DNA of 64,000 nt, taken from contig NZ_PQIA01000012.1 of the NCBI RefSeq assembly GCF_003385235.1, forward strand, positions 62,001 to 126,000, written 5' to 3'. Made by a program: the position numbers and the translations under genes. The number at the start of each line of letters is the position of its first letter. The stretch's first letter is position 1. Shown here piece by piece: positions 40,737 to 49,911 of this stretch. Source of the stretch: Amycolatopsis circi. Its GTDB lineage: Bacteria > Actinomycetota > Actinomycetes > Mycobacteriales > Pseudonocardiaceae. The notes under the pieces are model-generated. The model was given only the letters and a program-made list of their open reading frames with translations, made no database searches and was not told where the DNA came from.

Positions 40737-43438
40737 CGAAACAACTCCGCCGCAGCCAACGGCCGCCCCAGGTGATACCCCTGCGCCTGGTCACAGCCAA
40801 GTTCCCGCAGCAGTGCCAGTTCCTCCGCGGTCTCGACACCTTCCGCGACCACCGTCAGATCCACCGCGTGCGCCATCGCGATGATGCTCGTGACGATCGC
40901 GGCCGCGTCGCGGGAGTCGGCGATTCCGGTGATGAACGAGCGGTCGATCTTGAGCGTGTCCAGCGTCAGCCGACGCAGCTGGGCCAGCGAAGAATAGCCC
41001 GTGCCGAAGTCGTCGATGGCCAGCAAAACACCGAGAGAACGCAAGGCGGCCAACACTTCCGCGGCCGCCGACGTATCGCGCATGAGGGCGCTTTCGGTGA
41101 CTTCCAACGTCAACGAGCCGGGCGGCAGGCCGGTGGTAGCGAGTGCGTCGCGGACCGCGGGGACCAGGTGCGGGTCGTCCAACTGCCGGACGGAGAGGTT
41201 GACTTTCAGGCTGAGGTCGAGGCCGCGCCCGGTGCGCAGGGCGGCGAGTTCACGCGTCGTGTCGCGCAAAACGTACTTGCCCAGCACGTTGATCAGTTCG
41301 CTTTCCTCGGCAAGCGGGATGAATTCCGCGGGCGAGATCGCGCCGTGTTTCGGGTGGGTCCAGCGCAGCAACGCCTCGACGCCGACCATTTCACCGGTGC
41401 GCAGGTCGACCACCGGCTGGTAGGCGGGCCAGAGTTGTCCACTGTGGACAGCGTCGCGGAGGTCCTGTTCCATCCGCAGCCGGCGCTGCATGCGTTCGCG
41501 CAGGGCGACGTCGAAGAACTCGAATCGGCCGCGGCCGCGGGATTTCGCTTGGTACATCGCGACATCCGCGTCGCGCAGCAAATCCTCCGCGCTGCGGCGG
41601 TCGGCCGGTTCGACGAGGACGATGCCCATGCTCGCGTCCAGGTGCAGCTGCCTGCCGTGCACCGAAACCGGTTCGGCCAACACCGAACGCAGGTGTGCGG
41701 CGAACACACCGACCTGCGCCTGGCCGGTCGTCGCGGACGTCACGACCACGAACTCGTCGCCGCCCAACCGGCCGACCACGTCGTCCGGACCGGTGGCGCG
41801 GCGCAGGCGTTCGCCGGCGATGCGCAGGACCTGGTCGCCGACCGGGTGGCCGAGAGAATCGTTGATCAGCTTGAACTTGTCCAGATCGAGGAACAGCACG
41901 GCGGCGGCCTCGGCACCGTCGCGGCGGTCGAGGCGGTCCAGCACCAGGGTGCGGTTGGCGAGGCGGGTCAACGGGTCGTGGGTGGCTTCGTGCGCGAGCC
42001 GGGCGCTGATCGCGCGCCGTTCGGTGATGTCGGTGAAGGACGTGACCACCGAGACGCCGTTCGGGTCGTCCGAGTCGAGCAACCGCGAGGTCAGCGACAC
42101 CCACATGTCGCGGCCGTCGGGGCGGCGCAGACGCACGACCAGGCCGTTGTGCGTGATGCCGGTGCGGCGCGTGTGCATGGACGGCAGCTCGTCGTCCGGA
42201 ATCCTGTTGCCGTCCTCGTCGAACAGCACGAGCGTCGTGCACGGGACGCCGAGCAGCTTCGCTTCGGGGACGCCGAGGATGCGGCAGGCGGACGGGTTCG
42301 CCGACTGGATCAGGCCGGTCGGTCCGATCACCAGGACGCCCTCGTCGAGCGCGGCGACGACCGTCGCGTAGTGCTGTTCGACGCGGCGACGTGCGGTTTC
42401 GTCGGTGCAAACCAGGAGGAAGCCGTCGACGGTCTCGGTCGCGGACACCCGGACCTGCCGAGGCGAGCCGTCCCGGCCGCGGTGGGTCTGCGCGGCGACG
42501 CCGTCGCGAATGGCGGCCGGGTTCGGGTCGATGCCGAGTACCTCGTGCACCCGTCTGCCGAGCGCTTCCGAGGCGGGCCAGCCGTAGACGGTCTCGGCGG
42601 CCGGGTTCCAGCCGGTGACGATGCCTTCGGCGGTGATCGTGACGATCGCGTCGCTGACGTGCGTGACCAGCGCTTCCTGCGCGCGGACCGCAGCCGCGGC
42701 GGCGTGCTTGACGGTGCTGTCGCGGATCACCACTTGGAACGACGGCGGGTTCGAGTCGCTGGTTCGCACCGACACGGTTTCCGCCACGAATTTGCTCCCG
42801 TCCAACCGTTTCAGCACCGCTTCCCGCGGTTCCGCACTGGGATCCTCAAGCAGCTGCGCGGATTCGGCGGCCACGAAGTCTCCGAACTCGCGGCTGACGA
42901 CCTCGTGCGCCGCCCGTGCCGCGAACAGATCGAGCGCGGCCTGGTTGGCGTAGGTGACGACGCCGCCCGAGTGCACGCAGATCGCGTCCGGACTCTGCTC
43001 CATCAGGAGCTGGTAGCGGTCCGACAGCTCGGCGAGGTCGGACTTCTCCGGCGCGGCCTCCGCGACCGCCGAAGCGACGCCGAGCAGGCCGGTCGTGTGG
43101 TCCTGTTCGCCGACGGTCCGCGCGCGCACCCGGATGCGGCGAGGGGTCCCGTCGGCGCCGTCCTGTGGCTGTTCGAGTTCGAAATCGCGGCCGGGCGGGG
43201 TGCGGCGGAGGTTCGCGGTGAGCGGGCGCAGCAGCTCGGTGAGCCGGTCGCACAGCTCCTTGCCGGTCGCGCCGGGGAGGCCGAGTACCGCGTCGAGGCC
43301 GGGCAGCCACGTGAGGGTCGCCGGTTCGGAGGCATGCAGGGAGAACAGGACCCCCGCGCCGGCGTCCGGCCGCAGGCCCGCGAGCTGGGCTCGCCGGGTG
43401 ATTCCACCCGGTTCACCGGCCAGGGCGTCAGCCTCCAT
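40733..43438 (-). CDS. PAS-GGDEF-EAL cyclic-di-GMP protein
   Basis: 901 residues, no membrane segment. Several PAS-like domains fill residues about 1-490 (YQLLMEQSPDAICVHSGGVV, HVSDAIVTITAEGIVTGWNPAAE, EGVLVIGPTGLIQSANPSA), then a GGDEF domain with intact GRLGGDEFV (about 559) and an EAL domain with GVEALLRW (about 686), NLSVRQL, DDFGTGYSS and QGYHLGRPL. Both catalytic signatures are present, so it may make and break c-di-GMP, which in actinomycetes controls development. ATG 43438 is the only good start. Confidence 0.93.
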   Translation of the reverse strand: MEADALAGEPGGITRRAQLAGLRPDAGAGVLFSLHASEPATLTWLPGLDAVLGLPGATGKELCDRLTELLRPLTANLRRTPPGRDFELEQPQDGADGTPRRIRVRARTVGEQDHTTGLLGVASAVAEAAPEKSDLAELSDRYQLLMEQSPDAICVHSGGVVTYANQAALDLFAARAAHEVVSREFGDFVAAESAQLLEDPSAEPREAVLKRLDGSKFVAETVSVRTSDSNPPSFQVVIRDSTVKHAAAAAVRAQEALVTHVSDAIVTITAEGIVTGWNPAAETVYGWPASEALGRRVHEVLGIDPNPAAIRDGVAAQTHRGRDGSPRQVRVSATETVDGFLLVCTDETARRRVEQHYATVVAALDEGVLVIGPTGLIQSANPSACRILGVPEAKLLGVPCTTLVLFDEDGNRIPDDELPSMHTRRTGITHNGLVVRLRRPDGRDMWVSLTSRLLDSDDPNGVSVVTSFTDITERRAISARLAHEATHDPLTRLANRTLVLDRLDRRDGAEAAAVLFLDLDKFKLINDSLGHPVGDQVLRIAGERLRRATGPDDVVGRLGGDEFVVVTSATTGQAQVGVFAAHLRSVLAEPVSVHGRQLHLDASMGIVLVEPADRRSAEDLLRDADVAMYQAKSRGRGRFEFFDVALRERMQRRLRMEQDLRDAVHSGQLWPAYQPVVDLRTGEMVGVEALLRWTHPKHGAISPAEFIPLAEESELINVLGKYVLRDTTRELAALRTGRGLDLSLKVNLSVRQLDDPHLVPAVRDALATTGLPPGSLTLEVTESALMRDTSAAAEVLAALRSLGVLLAIDDFGTGYSSLAQLRRLTLDTLKIDRSFITGIADSRDAAAIVTSIIAMAHAVDLTVVAEGVETAEELALLRELGCDQAQGYHLGRPLAAAELFR

Positions 43439-43554
43439 GGTGCTTCCGATCCCCCTTGTCGGCGTATGGCCCGTCGATTACACCACCGAGTGAAGCCTGT
43501 GTATATCCGCACGGGGAGCCGCTTGCATCACTCGTCTGGACCCGGCGGCGGGTG

Positions 43555-44535
43555 CTATCGGGCGACGCGGGACACGCTGCGCAGTCGCGGACCCCACACG
43601 AGCAGGCCGAAGTGGGCCGCACAGGCATGTCCGAGGACTGTCACGACGGAGGCGAGACTGGCCGGATCGTCAGTCACATAGACGCCGATAACGAATAGCT
43701 CAAGGGCCGCGATCCCGACGATTTTGGCCCGCCCGCGCAGCAACGCGACGAGCACGCCCGCGGTGGTGAGGAAGCCGTAGCTGACGCCGATGTCGAGCCA
43801 GCGGCCCGCGGAATGCGGCAGGACGTCGCTGTGGATCAAGGCCATGACCGGCAGTTCGGTGGCGATCGTGGCGAGCACGTGTCCGCTGAAGAAGACCAGG
43901 GCCGTCCGCAGCCCGCCGAATCGCCGCTCGAACGGGGCGACCGCGATCGCGAAGATCACCGCATACGGCAGCCAGCCGCCGCCAGCGATCCAGAACGCGC
44001 TGGTCAGGAGCGCGGTGAGGGGGTGGCGCGCCATGTTGTGCGCGTCGGTGCTGGAGACCGCGAGGAGTTTGTCGGTGAGCTTGGGGCTCGCGAACCGGAT
44101 GAGCAGCGAGGTGCCGAGCAGGAGAACGAGGTAGCCGAAGGTGAACGGCGTGGCTCGCGGACTGGGGACGAGGCTGAGCCAGGCGCGCTTCGGCCGCCAG
44201 GTCGCGGGGATGGCCAGGAACGGAAGCCTGGGGGCGGGCTGGACGAGGTCGAGCGGATCGTTGTCCGGCAGCACAGCCGTCGCCGTCGGCTGCGGGGATC
44301 CGATGAGGTCGGCCAACTGGGTTCCGCCTGCCCGGGTCGTGGCCGGGGTCCCGGCCGGTTCGAGGACGTCGGTGGTCCCGGCTGGCGGAACCGCGCCCGG
44401 TACGGCCGGAGCCGGTCCGCGCAGCCACGTCAAGGACCGCCACTTCCGGGGAGTTCCGGTGGTGGCAGCACTGCGCGCCGGGCGGGGTGCCGGATCCGGC
44501 GAGCGCGGTGCCATGCGTCCAGAGTGGCTGGGCAT
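43555..44535 (-). CDS. Rhomboid-like membrane protein
   Basis: 326 residues from ATG 44535 (the frame extends to 44598). A disordered Pro/Ala-rich N-terminus of about 120 residues precedes five or six membrane segments. FGYLVLLLGTSLLIRF, RHPLTALLTSAFWIAGG and FFSGHVLATIATELPVM resemble the rhomboid-like family of actinobacteria. The GxSG serine motif of active rhomboid proteases is not obvious, so it may be a pseudoprotease. The divergent neighbour is also a membrane protein. Confidence 0.65.
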   Translation of the reverse strand: MPSHSGRMAPRSPDPAPRPARSAATTGTPRKWRSLTWLRGPAPAVPGAVPPAGTTDVLEPAGTPATTRAGGTQLADLIGSPQPTATAVLPDNDPLDLVQPAPRLPFLAIPATWRPKRAWLSLVPSPRATPFTFGYLVLLLGTSLLIRFASPKLTDKLLAVSSTDAHNMARHPLTALLTSAFWIAGGGWLPYAVIFAIAVAPFERRFGGLRTALVFFSGHVLATIATELPVMALIHSDVLPHSAGRWLDIGVSYGFLTTAGVLVALLRGRAKIVGIAALELFVIGVYVTDDPASLASVVTVLGHACAAHFGLLVWGPRLRSVSRVAR

Positions 44536-44683
44536 GCTGGGATTTTGGCCAAGAGCAGCTGTGAATGCGCTGTGATTCACACCCGCTAGAGTGAGCACTC
44601 AGGGTAGAAGGTTTCACCCTTTGTCACCCGTTCAGTGGGCTCATCCGGTAGGAATAGGCCACTCCTGGTGAAAGGTCTCGCTG

Positions 44684-45214
44684 GTGAACGACGAGGTTTC
44701 GGTCGCCGAGCTGTTGGTGCGCGAAGGACACGAACGACGGATTCCGCCGCCGTCGCGGTCCAGGTGGCGCATGGTTTCGGTGATGCTCGCGGTGATCGTC
44801 GGCTGCGGGGCGGCGGCGATGCTCGTCTCGTACGGGACCACGGCGAGCGACGGAGCCGCTCGGATCAGCGAGATGCGCGTGATCGAGATGCCGGACCGCA
44901 CCGGCGGCGCTGGCGGCGTCGACGAGACCAATCCGCCGACGCCCACCGGCGAGGAAACCGAAGGGGGCACCGTCGGCGTCGGGGACGCACCTTCGAGCAA
45001 GGTGAACGTCAACCCGCTCGGCGAGCACAGCACCCCGGACCACCCGGCCGATTCTGTTCCGTCGCATCCGGCGTCGAGCGAACGGCCGGAAACCACTGGT
45101 TCGACCGCGCCGCCGCAGTCCTCGTCGAGCCCGTCCGGTCCGTCGAGTTCGAGCCAGCCGTCGTCGCCGAGCAGCCACGAGCCGCCGTGCGTACTGAACA
45201 TTATTTGTCTCTGA
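44684..45214 (+). CDS. Single-pass membrane protein with Ser/Pro-rich outer domain
   Basis: 176 residues, GTG start. N-terminal 30 residues are basic (LLVREGHERRIPPPSRSRWR), a membrane helix follows (MVSVMLAVIVGCGAAAMLVSYG), then a disordered Ser/Pro/Thr-rich region outside the cell. Ends CVLNIICL. Weak ribosome site. No enzyme domain. Confidence 0.7.
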   Translation: MNDEVSVAELLVREGHERRIPPPSRSRWRMVSVMLAVIVGCGAAAMLVSYGTTASDGAARISEMRVIEMPDRTGGAGGVDETNPPTPTGEETEGGTVGVGDAPSSKVNVNPLGEHSTPDHPADSVPSHPASSERPETTGSTAPPQSSSSPSGPSSSSQPSSPSSHEPPCVLNIICL

Positions 45215-45279
45215 TCTGCTTGCCGGGGAAACCCTGAGCGTCCGCTGAGCGCGAACCGCGCCGCGCGGGAGAACCCGGC

Positions 45280-47214
45280 ATGATCGGCCGCGTGCCGAAT
45301 ACAAAGCTGCGCGCCTGGCTCCTCGAAGGCGAGCACAAGCGCGCCCAGCAGATGACCGGTGGCAAGCGGGAGACCAAAAAGGCCGAACAGCCGTGGTGGA
45401 AGGTCATGTGTCTCACCGGCGTCGACTACTTCTCCACGCTCGGATATCAGCCGGGGATCGCCGCGCTCGCTGCTGGAGTGTTGTCGCCGCTGGCCACTGT
45501 GGTGCTGGTGGTGCTGACTCTCGCCGGCGCGCTGCCGATTTACCGCCGGGTGGCGCGGGAAAGTCCGCACGGCCAGGGGTCGATCGCGATGTTGGAGAAG
45601 CTGCTGTCCCGGTGGGGCGGCAAGCTGTTAGTGCTTGCGCTGCTTGGGTTTGCTGCTACTGACTTCGTCATCACGGTTACGTTGTCTGCTGCTGATGCTA
45701 CTGCGCACGTTATTGAGAATCCGTTTGTTCCGGCTGCGCTGCATGGTGGGCAGGTTTGGATCACGTTGGTGCTCATCGCGTTGCTGGGGGCGGTGTTTCT
45801 CAAGGGGTTTGCCGAGGCTATTGGTGTCGCGGTGGTTCTCGTCGGGGTTTATCTCGCGTTGAACGTTGTGGTGGTGGTTGTTGCTTTGGCGCATGTGTTT
45901 GGCGCGCCGCAGTTGATTGTCGACTGGCAGAATTTGTTGGTCAGCGAGCATCCCAATCCTTGGCTGATGGTCGGGGTCGCGCTGGTGGTGTTTCCGAAGC
46001 TTGCGCTGGGGTTGTCCGGGTTTGAGACCGGGGTTTCGGTGATGCCGCTGGTCCGTGGGGCGAGCGGGGACACGGAGGCGGAGCCGGTTGGGCGGATTCG
46101 GAACACTCGGCGGTTGCTGCTTACCGCGGCGTTGATCATGAGTGCGTTTTTGATTACTTCCAGCTTTGCTACTGCGGTGTTGATTCCGCAGCGGGAGTTT
46201 CAGACTGGAGGGAAGGCTAACGGGCGGGCGTTGGCTTATCTTGCGCATAGTTATCTTGGGGATGGTTTTGGTACTGTTTATGATGCCAGTACTATTGCGA
46301 TTCTGTGGTTTGCTGGCGCGTCGGCGATGGCTGGGTTGTTGAATATCGTGCCTCGGTATTTGCCGCGGTATGGGATGGCTCCGGATTGGGCGCGGGCTAC
46401 TCGGCCGTTGGTGATCGTGGTTGCGGTGATCGCGTTTGTGATTACGTTGATCTTTGATGCTGATGTGGAGGCCCAGGGCGGGGCGTATGCGACCGGGGTG
46501 CTGGTGTTGATTTCGTCGGCTTCGGTTGCGGTTACGTTGTCTGCTCGGCGGCTTAAGCAGCGGTCTTTCTGGGGGTATCTGGCGATCACTGTGGTGTTCT
46601 TGTACACGACGATTGCCAATATTGTGGAGCGGCCAGAGGGGGTGAAGATCGCTGGGTTCTTTATTGGGGCGATTGTGGTCACCTCGTTGATCTCTCGGGC
46701 TACTCGGTCGTTGGAGTTGCGGGTCGAGAAGGTTGAGTTCGACGCGGCTGCGCAGCGGATCGTGGACAAGGCGGTGCGGTCTGGGGCGGTGCGGATTATT
46801 GCCAATGAGCCGGATGCTCGGGATGAGGCTGAGTATCGGGAGAAGGAGCAGGAGGCTCGGGAGGATAACCATATTCCTCGGGACAGTGCGTTGTTCTTTC
46901 TTGAGGTTACTATTTCTGATGCTTCGGATTTTGAGACTACGTTGCGGGTGCGCGGGGAGAAGCGGGCCGGGTATCGGATTTTGCGGATGAAGAGTCCTTC
47001 TATTGCTAATGCTATTGCTGCGGTTTTGTTGCATTTGCGGGATGAGACTGGGGTGCAGCCGCATATTTACTTTGCTTGGACGGAGGGTAATCCGTTTAAG
47101 TTTTTGGTTCGGTATTTGTTTTTTGGGGATGGGGATGTGCCTCCGGTTACTCGGGAGGTGTTGCGTCGGGCGGAGCCGGATCCGCATTTGAGGCCGTTGG
47201 TGCATGTGGGGTGA
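45280..47214 (+). CDS. APC-superfamily amino-acid permease
   Basis: 644 residues. A cytoplasmic N-terminus ending [22 protein letters not shown], about 12 membrane segments, and a soluble C-terminal domain of 150 residues ([23 protein letters not shown]..). Members of this group transport amino acids or related compounds; substrate unknown. From about 45600 to the stop, wobble positions shift strongly to T and G, making the second half of the gene much lower in GC than its start. No partner gene. Confidence 0.85.
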   Translation: MIGRVPNTKLRAWLLEGEHKRAQQMTGGKRETKKAEQPWWKVMCLTGVDYFSTLGYQPGIAALAAGVLSPLATVVLVVLTLAGALPIYRRVARESPHGQGSIAMLEKLLSRWGGKLLVLALLGFAATDFVITVTLSAADATAHVIENPFVPAALHGGQVWITLVLIALLGAVFLKGFAEAIGVAVVLVGVYLALNVVVVVVALAHVFGAPQLIVDWQNLLVSEHPNPWLMVGVALVVFPKLALGLSGFETGVSVMPLVRGASGDTEAEPVGRIRNTRRLLLTAALIMSAFLITSSFATAVLIPQREFQTGGKANGRALAYLAHSYLGDGFGTVYDASTIAILWFAGASAMAGLLNIVPRYLPRYGMAPDWARATRPLVIVVAVIAFVITLIFDADVEAQGGAYATGVLVLISSASVAVTLSARRLKQRSFWGYLAITVVFLYTTIANIVERPEGVKIAGFFIGAIVVTSLISRATRSLELRVEKVEFDAAAQRIVDKAVRSGAVRIIANEPDARDEAEYREKEQEAREDNHIPRDSALFFLEVTISDASDFETTLRVRGEKRAGYRILRMKSPSIANAIAAVLLHLRDETGVQPHIYFAWTEGNPFKFLVRYLFFGDGDVPPVTREVLRRAEPDPHLRPLVHVG

Positions 47215-47296
47215 GGTTCTTGGTTTCGGCTCGTCGCCTGGCGGCGACATTGCGCACGTTGGTTGCGTGGGGCACCCCGAAGCTTGATTGTGCTGA

Positions 47297-47353
47297 CGGT
47301 CTTGGGGTGCTTGTCAAGGCGGGAAAGATGCCTTGACAAGCACCCCAAGACCG
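47297..47353. terminator. Palindrome, GTCAAGGC family, perfect copy
   Basis: A perfect inverted repeat with 24-bp arms (outermost CGGTCTTGGGG, innermost GTCAAGGC) and a 9-base loop, after the APC gene. The inner stem and loop match the nested palindrome at 2498-2555. Likely a terminator, member of a dispersed family. Confidence 0.75.
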
Positions 47354-47521
47354 CAGGGAAGGCTTCGTATCGGGGTGCGGGGGTGGTGTGGGTGCCTCGA
47401 TTGTTGGGTGCGTTGGCTGTGGTTGGGTGGTGGGTTGGGCTAGCGCCCCAATGTGGCGGTGGGTGCATGTGGCGCAACCAATGCCGCGTTGGGTGCATCG
47501 CGGCGGGACGGGGCGGAGGTG

Positions 47522-47637
47522 GTCCGTGAAGGGCTCCTTGAGGGAATCTGGGTCCGTGAAGGGGCCCCTCACGGACGTTGGCTGGTCGTGAGGGGAACCC
47601 TGAGGGACTCAGAGTCCGTGAAGGTTCCCCTCACGGA
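47522..47637. repeat. Two degenerate CCGTGAGGGG-family palindromes
   Basis: Two adjacent hairpins, 47522-47576 and 47585-47637, each beginning (GT)CCGTGA or CGTGAGGGG and ending CCCCTCACGGA. Arms carry mismatches and swapped inner segments, as if two members had recombined. They lie between the convergent APC and decarboxylase genes. Confidence 0.75.
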
Positions 47638-47641
47638 AGGC

Positions 47642-49060
47642 TCAGAGTGTCGCCAGGGTGGTTAGGCGGTTGGCTAGTAGGTCGATGTCGGCTGCGGTGG
47701 TGCGGTGGTTCGTGATGCAGGCGCGTACGCAGGCGTGGCCGCGAACTCTTGCGGGGCCCAGCATTGCGGTGCCTTCTTCGTGCAGTCTCGTGAGGAGTTC
47801 TGCGTGTGCTTCGGCGTCGCGGCCGGGCATTCGGATGCAGACTGCGGTGAGCGTCACCGGGTTCATCAGTTCGAGGCCAGGTGCTGCGGCGATGTGCGAG
47901 CCGAGTCTGGTGGCTAGGGTTAGGCAGCGTTCGGTGACTGTTCGGAAGGTGCCTACGCCGAACGTGCGCAGGGCGGCCCAGACCTTCAATGCCTTGAAGC
48001 TGCGGGAAAGTTGCGGTCCGTGGTCCATGTAGTCGAGCAGGTGGGCGTCGTCGATTGCGGTGAGGTACGACGACGTCGAGGAGAAGGCGAAGGCTGCGCG
48101 TAGTTTCGTCATGTCCTTGACCAGCAGGGCTCCGGCTTCCAGCGGGGCGAACAGCAGCTTGTGCGGGTCTAGGGTGATGGAGTCTGCCCGGGACAACGGT
48201 AGCAGCGCGTCGCGGGTCGAATCGGCTAGGACGAATAGGGCGCCGTATGCGCCGTCTACGTGCAGCCAGAGGTCTTCTTTTGCGCAGAGGTCGGCGATTG
48301 CGTCGATTGGGTCTATCGAACCAGTCGTTACTGTGCCTGCGGTGGCTACGACGCAGAACGGTTCTTTTCCGGCGGCGCGGTCTTCGGCGATTGTTTGGGT
48401 TAGCAGGTCGACGCGCAGTTGGAAATGTTCGTTGGTGGGAATTGTGCGGACGTTGGCCAAGCCGATTCCTAGCAGGGTGGCGGCTTTGACTACGCTGCGG
48501 TGCGCTTCGTCCGAGGTGTAGAGGACTAGCGGGGCACGGGATCCTTGCAGGCCGCGTTCGCGGAAGTCTGGTCTTCGGTCGGCGATGGCGGCGGTGATCG
48601 CGTCTTGGGTGGCTGCGGAACCGCCGTTGGTGAGGATGCCTCCGGAGGACGGGCCTAGGGCGAAGAGGGCCGTCAGCCAGTCCATGACGGAGCGCTCGAT
48701 CACGTTGGCAGCGGGGGAGATCTGCCACAGGTTGCAGTTCTGGTTCAGTACTGCGGCGATCGCTTCGGCGTAGGCGCCGATGCCGTTCGGCGGGCCTTGT
48801 ACGTAGGCGAGGAAGCGCGGGTGCGCGATCGTGGTGGTGTAAGGCACGATGCGGTCTACGACGTCGGCGAAGAATGCTTCTACGCCAAGGCCTTCTTCGG
48901 GGAACGGTTCCGCTAGCAGTTTGGCTAGGGTTTCCCGGTCCGAGTCAGGGGCGATCGGGCGACTAGTGAGTGAATTTTCGTAGCTCTCGGTGAACCGGGC
49001 CAGAAGTTCGGCCGCTCTCGTGCGTTCGGCGGCATTGAGAATGAGGGAAGTGCCGTCCAT
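47642..49060 (-). CDS. PLP-dependent decarboxylase (group II)
   Basis: 472 residues. The cofactor Lys is in SITLDPHKLLFAP, the glycine-rich GGILTNGGSAATQDAI and the Asp in WLHVDGAYGAL are conserved. It belongs to the glutamate/aromatic-L-amino-acid/diaminobutyrate decarboxylase group. Substrate not determined. ATG 49060 has AGAGGTC upstream; ATG 49093 is possible. Converges on the repeat region. Confidence 0.85.
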   Translation of the reverse strand: MDGTSLILNAAERTRAAELLARFTESYENSLTSRPIAPDSDRETLAKLLAEPFPEEGLGVEAFFADVVDRIVPYTTTIAHPRFLAYVQGPPNGIGAYAEAIAAVLNQNCNLWQISPAANVIERSVMDWLTALFALGPSSGGILTNGGSAATQDAITAAIADRRPDFRERGLQGSRAPLVLYTSDEAHRSVVKAATLLGIGLANVRTIPTNEHFQLRVDLLTQTIAEDRAAGKEPFCVVATAGTVTTGSIDPIDAIADLCAKEDLWLHVDGAYGALFVLADSTRDALLPLSRADSITLDPHKLLFAPLEAGALLVKDMTKLRAAFAFSSTSSYLTAIDDAHLLDYMDHGPQLSRSFKALKVWAALRTFGVGTFRTVTERCLTLATRLGSHIAAAPGLELMNPVTLTAVCIRMPGRDAEAHAELLTRLHEEGTAMLGPARVRGHACVRACITNHRTTAADIDLLANRLTTLATL

Positions 49061-49323
49061 GCGACCTCTTCTGTCGAAGGTCTTTTCCGGCACAAGGTGT
49101 CATGCGCTGGATCGGCGGCGCAATGGTGGAAAGTCGGTGGTCGGCGTTTCTTGCTGCTGGGTCGGATAGGGCCAGGAAAGGAGTGCCCGAACGGGCGGAC
49201 AGACTAGGGTAACGGGGCATGATCGGGGGCTGCGGCCGAACGGCGGTACCGGGGAAAGGGTTGTGGGGCAAGGGGTTCTGGTCGCCTCCGGCGGAGGGGA
49301 ACGGAGCCGATCGGAGGGGTGGG

Positions 49324-49640
49324 TCAGGAGAGTTCGTCGGTGAGGTTGCTGAAGTCCGCGGTGTTCCAGCGCTCCGGGCGCATCGAGAGCACGATGTTGT
49401 CGGCCTGTAGCGCAGCGGCCTTGACGTAGGTGATCGCCGCTTCCTCGGGCAGGGATCGGCGCGCCATCGTGAGACGGTCTTCCTCGGTGACTGCGCGGAT
49501 GCCGGTGACGGGGCCTTCCGCTGTCGCGTAGCGGATGGTTTTCGGGTCCTGCACGCACAGCGCGAAAGCGGCCGGCGGCTTCGATCAGTTTCGTTTCCGG
49601 GCGCCGGGCGAGGTGAGCACGGTGACCTCGCCCCTTAAGG
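49324..49640 (-). pseudogene. Relic of a PPOX-family (FMN/F420) oxidoreductase
   Basis: The minus strand reads EVTVLTSPGARKR, then after a frameshift ALCVQDPKTIRYATAEGPVTGIRAV to TADFSNLTDELS-stop. The last part matches the C-terminal half of actinobacterial pyridoxamine-phosphate-oxidase-like proteins, which bind FMN or F420. The N-terminal half is gone and the remaining part is broken by a frame change near 49575. Confidence 0.7.
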
Positions 49641-49664
49641 CCAATTGAGCCGCTCGCGGAGGGG

Positions 49665-49911
49665 GAGACGACTGCTGGGATCCCGCAGATCGCGGAGCGG
49701 GCGGGGGTGAATCCGACCAGTGTTTACCGTCGTTGGGGCAGTTGCGCGAGCGTGCTGCTTGACGCTGCGGTCGCGCGGTTGAGCCTTACGTCGCCGGTGC
49801 CGGACACCGGGTGGTTGCGCTGCGATGTCGAGCAGTGGGCTGTACCTGCGGGTGTTGCTGAGCAGGCCGATCGAACCGGGGATCGGGGTAAAGCTCGCGG
49901 ATCGGCTGCTT
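49665..49911 (+). pseudogene. Relic of a TetR regulator
   Basis: In one frame ETTAGIPQIAERAGVNPTSV and YRRWGS form the second half of a TetR helix-turn-helix, then SVLLDAAVARLSLTSPVPDTG; later YLRVLLSRPIEPGIGVKLAD continues in another frame. There is no start codon or N-terminus, and the end runs into the permease gene on the other strand. With the PPOX relic it was probably one divergent regulator/enzyme pair. Confidence 0.7.

Larger units (their letters stand above)
47215..47641. other. Intergenic repeat region
   Basis: 427 bases holding three palindromes and no supported gene; described separately below. Confidence 0.7.

Noticed and set aside
40772..43681. 969-codon open frame on the plus strand opposite the GGDEF-EAL gene
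   Set aside because: Antisense to a gene with full catalytic motifs; the translation has no domains and the Arg/Asp/Gly-rich composition expected of a mirrored high-GC gene.
45628..47250. 540-codon minus-strand frame opposite the APC permease
   Set aside because: Low-complexity Arg/Asn/Pro translation that arises from the T-rich wobble positions of the permease.
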